Assembly: GCA_050014015.1 (NCBI GenBank)
Contig: JBEKEC010000022.1
Span: 1 to 64,000 of the forward strand
DNA: 64,000 nucleotides
Reading direction: 5' to 3'
Origin: PALSA-1353 sp050014015
GTDB lineage: Bacteria; Planctomycetota; Phycisphaerae; Tepidisphaerales; Tepidisphaeraceae
Shown here piece after piece: positions 60,925 through 64,000 of the stretch; the first letter of the stretch is position 1; each line of letters begins with the position of its first letter. Under the pieces are notes generated by a model. The model had not been told where the DNA came from. It did no database searches and worked only from the letters and a program-made list of their open reading frames with translations. The position numbers were made by a program, and so were the translations under genes.

Positions 60925-63900
60925 ATGGTTCCATGTCAAACAGGCTTTGCTACGCTCGATGAAATGCTTGGCGGTGGGATTCCCTGGGGCAATATTGCTC
61001 TGCTCCGGGGCGGGCCGGGCAGCGGCAAAACCACAATCGCCCTGCAAATGATCGCCCACTTCCTGGCTGAAAACTCGAACTCGGTCGCGTATTATTTTTC
61101 GCTGGAGTTGGACCCGACGAGTACGATCGACCACGCGAAGGATTTCGAGCCCTGCCGAATGCTTCCGAAACTCGTCAAGGATAAGACGCTTTGGTGTATC
61201 AGCAATGAAGAACTGTTTAGTGCATGGACGGAAAGGAGGCAAAAGGCTCCGCTCAGCAAGCTCGATACCGAATGGATGGAAAAACTTTTCTATGAACATT
61301 TGAAGGATACGACGCCCAATGCCACTCCGGCGGCTCGCGAAGCGCGAAAGAGAATAATCGTTGTGGATTCGCTCAACGTCATGGCGGACCTGCTGGTCAC
61401 CTTCGGAATGAAGCCAGAGGAGAAGATCGATCTACGCTCCGCGATGCGCAGCCTTTCAAGTGCGTTCCGCGCTTGGTCCAAGGAGAATAGCATCACTCTA
61501 TTCCTGGGCGAATATCATCCAGCGGCATCACCAATCCGGAAAATCGAAACGGAGAGCTTTTTTTGTGATGTCGAAATACTCCTCACCCCGGAGGCCGTTG
61601 CGGGTCATTTGAACAGCGCGTTGGATTGCATTAATCCGCTGGGCTATGTGATGGAGCGCCGGTTGCCGAAATTGGGAGGCGACAATCAAGCCGACGGTGA
61701 GCCGCAGGCGATCGAGGTGCGCTCGTTTTGTCGCGTCCTCAAATCCCGAAACACCCGCAGCCAGTCCAGGCGATGCACCTATGACATCGTTCAGAGGGAA
61801 GGGGTCAAATTTTATCCCACCTACCCGGGCGACGGCGCCGTTTTGTTGTTTGGAGAGACGGAGCCGCAAAACCACTTTTGGGACGAATTTGTGTTCAACG
61901 AAGTGCCCTACAGCTATCCCGCGCTGCGATATGAACGATTTGGACGCAAAGCGTTGCAGCGGATCTTCGCCACACAGAGGCATTGGCGCTACATTCCCGA
62001 CCGAACGGATATGTACATCGGCAGTTTCGATTCATACTGGATCAAATGGTACACAGAACTGTACGAGCGCGCGCTGGTCAACGACCTGACAAATCGGGAA
62101 CTCGAGCCGCTTGCAAAACACCTGACCGGCTCGGCATGTGCCGAACTGTTGCGGACCATTTCCAAGGTGGTGTGCGAGACCTGTGACCTGTCTTCGATCC
62201 CCCAACCGGAAGACGCACCTGTTCAGTTCGATTCCGACGGCATTGCGGCCTGCACTGCGGTCTTCGCCAAACGCGCTGCTGCATGCCTGCGCGCAGCGCA
62301 GGAGCAGAACTTTGCCGCAGGCGATGCCAGGAAATTTCTGGTGAAACAGTTGGATCAGCAAGCGTCTTCAATATTCCTTCGACCAAAGAACTTCGTATCC
62401 CCGGAAGACGAACCCAATATCCCTTTCTATGCTTTGCTCACCGATATGTGTACTGAAATTGCCAAGCCCTCGTGGCGTGGATTATCCCGCGAGGGTATTG
62501 ACCAGGCCGCTCGGGGGATCGTCGAAGGATCTCTAGCCAGGATATTTACGGCCAAGGACTATAATGGGCGGGTCACGCGCATGCTCGCGGCGGGCCGTTC
62601 AAAGATGTGTGAAGATCGTGACAAATCCGGAATCTTATGTCCGATTCCGAAGGATCGCCTGCGGCTCTACGGCGAGCGGCAATCCCCCGTCCTTAAGTCG
62701 ATCGAACGACCTCCCCACCGCGCATTCACAAAGGAGATGTACGGATCGGTCCCATACAATGCGAATGTCAGCTTTCTGGTTTACCGTAATGAATTACTCA
62801 AGGATAAAAAGTCCGGCGAGGATTGTCCAAAGGCGAATTTGAAAAAGCTCGAAGAGTTATATAATTTCGAACGCAGGGCGCTGAAAGGCTTCCAGAACAA
62901 GCATATCAAAAATTCAGCGGCGTGGATTACGCTCCCAGATCCCAGATCAATGTTCGCGCTCCTGAATGCGAAGAGAAAGCCCCTGACGGAGAAACAAATT
63001 GGCTCGCCGCCCTTTCGCACTTGGGAAGAGTTGATCGTCTGGGCCGAGGAGGCTAAGTTCTCATTTCTTATCGAGACACAAACATTTGATACGTTTATCT
63101 GTGCGTTTCTTGAGCTTTTCTGGGGGTTTGGCGGCGAATTCTCAATTGATGAGAATTATGAGGTCCAAAATGAAGATGCCACGAAACAACAAATGTTTCA
63201 GGCGTTTTTTCTCCTCAATGAGATGTTCAGAAGGGGCGTCATTCCGCGTGAATCCACCCTCGATTCCGAGAGATTCGGCCGTCACTACAGCGATGCCAAA
63301 CCAAAGAGCAATCGCGGAGATTGGTGCTTCGCCCGTCATTGGTACTCCACGTTTATCGACGTACTCACTGCCCGGGAAAAGAACGTGGACGGAAGCGGGG
63401 TTTGGCGCTGGAGACCCAAAGATACCACGGAATTGGGGATCATGCCGATTCCCGTTGCTCTTCAACGATTCGCCAATATACCAACTGGTCTACTGGATAA
63501 AGATGGATTCCCGATACACCGGTCTTGCTGGGGCGATTGGCACCTGGGCGTTCTGCGCAGCACCGAGAATCTTGACCTGGCCATCGAAATCCTCAACAGC
63601 CTGATGAGCAGCCAGAAGATCTGCGAAGCGGCCTTTTGTTGCGCAATTCTGCCCACCGTCGAGGATTTCTACAAAACCTATGGCTCGGCAAAATGTTTCA
63701 ACCTGCCCGAGAGGGCGGATTCCATTAAGCTTCCGGACACCACCTTCCGCACGCTCCACGACGAATACATGGAAACGGCCAAGGGCCGTTCCGACTCGAT
63801 GTACGACTATCGCCATTGTGTGCGCGAGGTCCATTCGCTTTTAATGCGGATTCAAAATGACCCGTCACTCAGTCTTGAAAGCCTCGGGAAAGCAGTAGAA

Positions 63901-63954
63901 GAAATGTTTAATCGCATCGGCCAGCTCAGGCATCAGACAATCCTGCTGCATTGA
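60925..63954 (+). CDS. KaiC-like ATPase fused to a solute-binding-protein-like region
   Basis: A 1009-residue cytoplasmic protein (no signal peptide; GGAGAG 5 bases before the ATG). Residues 1-260 form one RecA/KaiC-like domain: TGFATLDEMLGGGIPWGN, Walker A GGPGSGKTT (29-37), Glu61 in FSLELD, Walker B RIIVVDS (143-149). From about residue 350 on it shows the landmarks of family 1/8 extracellular solute-binding proteins in order: DMYIGSFDSYW (362-372), PYNANVSFLVYRNELL (610-625), LELFWGFGGEF (729-739), ELGIMPIP (836-843), and GDWHLGVLRSTENLDLAIEI (870-889) then LPTVEDFY. An insert of about 230 residues separates the first two landmarks. A periplasmic sensor fold inside the cell behind an ATPase is unusual; with the TIR gene it suggests a ligand-gated defence or signalling pair. 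Confidence 0.8.
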   Translation: MVPCQTGFATLDEMLGGGIPWGNIALLRGGPGSGKTTIALQMIAHFLAENSNSVAYYFSLELDPTSTIDHAKDFEPCRMLPKLVKDKTLWCISNEELFSAWTERRQKAPLSKLDTEWMEKLFYEHLKDTTPNATPAAREARKRIIVVDSLNVMADLLVTFGMKPEEKIDLRSAMRSLSSAFRAWSKENSITLFLGEYHPAASPIRKIETESFFCDVEILLTPEAVAGHLNSALDCINPLGYVMERRLPKLGGDNQADGEPQAIEVRSFCRVLKSRNTRSQSRRCTYDIVQREGVKFYPTYPGDGAVLLFGETEPQNHFWDEFVFNEVPYSYPALRYERFGRKALQRIFATQRHWRYIPDRTDMYIGSFDSYWIKWYTELYERALVNDLTNRELEPLAKHLTGSACAELLRTISKVVCETCDLSSIPQPEDAPVQFDSDGIAACTAVFAKRAAACLRAAQEQNFAAGDARKFLVKQLDQQASSIFLRPKNFVSPEDEPNIPFYALLTDMCTEIAKPSWRGLSREGIDQAARGIVEGSLARIFTAKDYNGRVTRMLAAGRSKMCEDRDKSGILCPIPKDRLRLYGERQSPVLKSIERPPHRAFTKEMYGSVPYNANVSFLVYRNELLKDKKSGEDCPKANLKKLEELYNFERRALKGFQNKHIKNSAAWITLPDPRSMFALLNAKRKPLTEKQIGSPPFRTWEELIVWAEEAKFSFLIETQTFDTFICAFLELFWGFGGEFSIDENYEVQNEDATKQQMFQAFFLLNEMFRRGVIPRESTLDSERFGRHYSDAKPKSNRGDWCFARHWYSTFIDVLTAREKNVDGSGVWRWRPKDTTELGIMPIPVALQRFANIPTGLLDKDGFPIHRSCWGDWHLGVLRSTENLDLAIEILNSLMSSQKICEAAFCCAILPTVEDFYKTYGSAKCFNLPERADSIKLPDTTFRTLHDEYMETAKGRSDSMYDYRHCVREVHSLLMRIQNDPSLSLESLGKAVEEMFNRIGQLRHQTILLH

Positions 63955-64000
63955 TGATGGGCACCCACGTTTCAACGCTTTGCGAACGACAGCAGAGATC

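Noticed and set aside
60925..61700. Reading the KaiC-like domain as a circadian clock protein
   Set aside because: Only one RecA domain is present, there is no kaiA or kaiB, and the C-terminal fusion and TIR neighbour point elsewhere.
1..64000. CRISPR arrays, transposases or prophage genes
   Set aside because: No evenly spaced direct repeats, no DDE or serine/tyrosine recombinase genes and no phage structural genes were seen.

Overview
The window is GC-rich DNA from a Gram-negative-type (diderm) bacterium: lipoproteins with clear lipoboxes, a beta-barrel ending in Phe, cytochrome c maturation and periplasmic multiheme cytochromes. Gene content (class III PHA synthase, siroheme-route heme genes, GT39-like membrane proteins, an apiosidase-like hydrolase) suggests Planctomycetota or a related lineage, but no marker here settles the phylum.

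Layout. 0-2.3 kb: rpmB, gatC, gatA. 2.3-9.6 kb (minus): an operon of a LolD/MacB-type ATPase, a double-FtsX permease and two paralogous GT-C membrane proteins. 9.7-15.8 kb: orphan response regulator, TPR lipoprotein, heme A and heme O synthases, a cupredoxin-like lipoprotein, an orphan ABC ATPase, ArsR. 15.9-22.3 kb: DUF4038-type hydrolase, a decayed sialidase-like gene, a RelBE-like pair, an unknown gene and an MhqD/MhqO/quinone-reductase cluster. 22.4-26.6 kb: tRNA-Ala(CGC), pgsA, pgpA, ispD, YacL-like PIN-TRAM, uppP. 26.6-34.1 kb: polyhydroxyalkanoate region (SDR, phaR, phaC, phaE-like, thiolase, phasin, phaB) with three copies of a TTGTGCA-type palindrome that I read as PhaR operators. 34.1-42.6 kb (minus): tightly overlapped ccmE-ccmF-lipoprotein-ccmA-ccmB-ccmC-ccmD-hemA-ahbAB; CcmE carries Cys in place of the heme-binding His. 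43.0-52.6 kb: a candidate porin-cytochrome conduit (4-heme, NHL lipoprotein, 5-heme lipoprotein, beta-barrel, NHL lipoprotein, 12-heme, 8-heme NapC/NirT) behind a sigma54-type promoter. 52.6-59.5 kb: small unknown genes, a duplicated histidine-kinase fragment, DUF2809, two overlapping sensor genes, the AhbD-like radical SAM heme synthase and an NtrC-family sigma54 activator. 59.9-64 kb: a more AT-rich island with a TIR-domain protein followed by a 1009-residue KaiC-like ATPase fused to a solute-binding-protein-like region; this pair is the best candidate for an undescribed system.

How it fits together: HemA feeds tetrapyrrole synthesis; AhbAB and AhbD would complete heme through siroheme; Ccm attaches it to the 29 heme motifs encoded just downstream; CtaA/CtaB make heme A/O for an oxidase whose subunits lie outside the window. 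The sigma54 activator and the two sensors are placed to control the cytochrome and heme genes. Several families of intergenic inverted repeats recur, and three have been drawn into the starts of genes. No CRISPR array, transposase, integrase or rRNA was seen.
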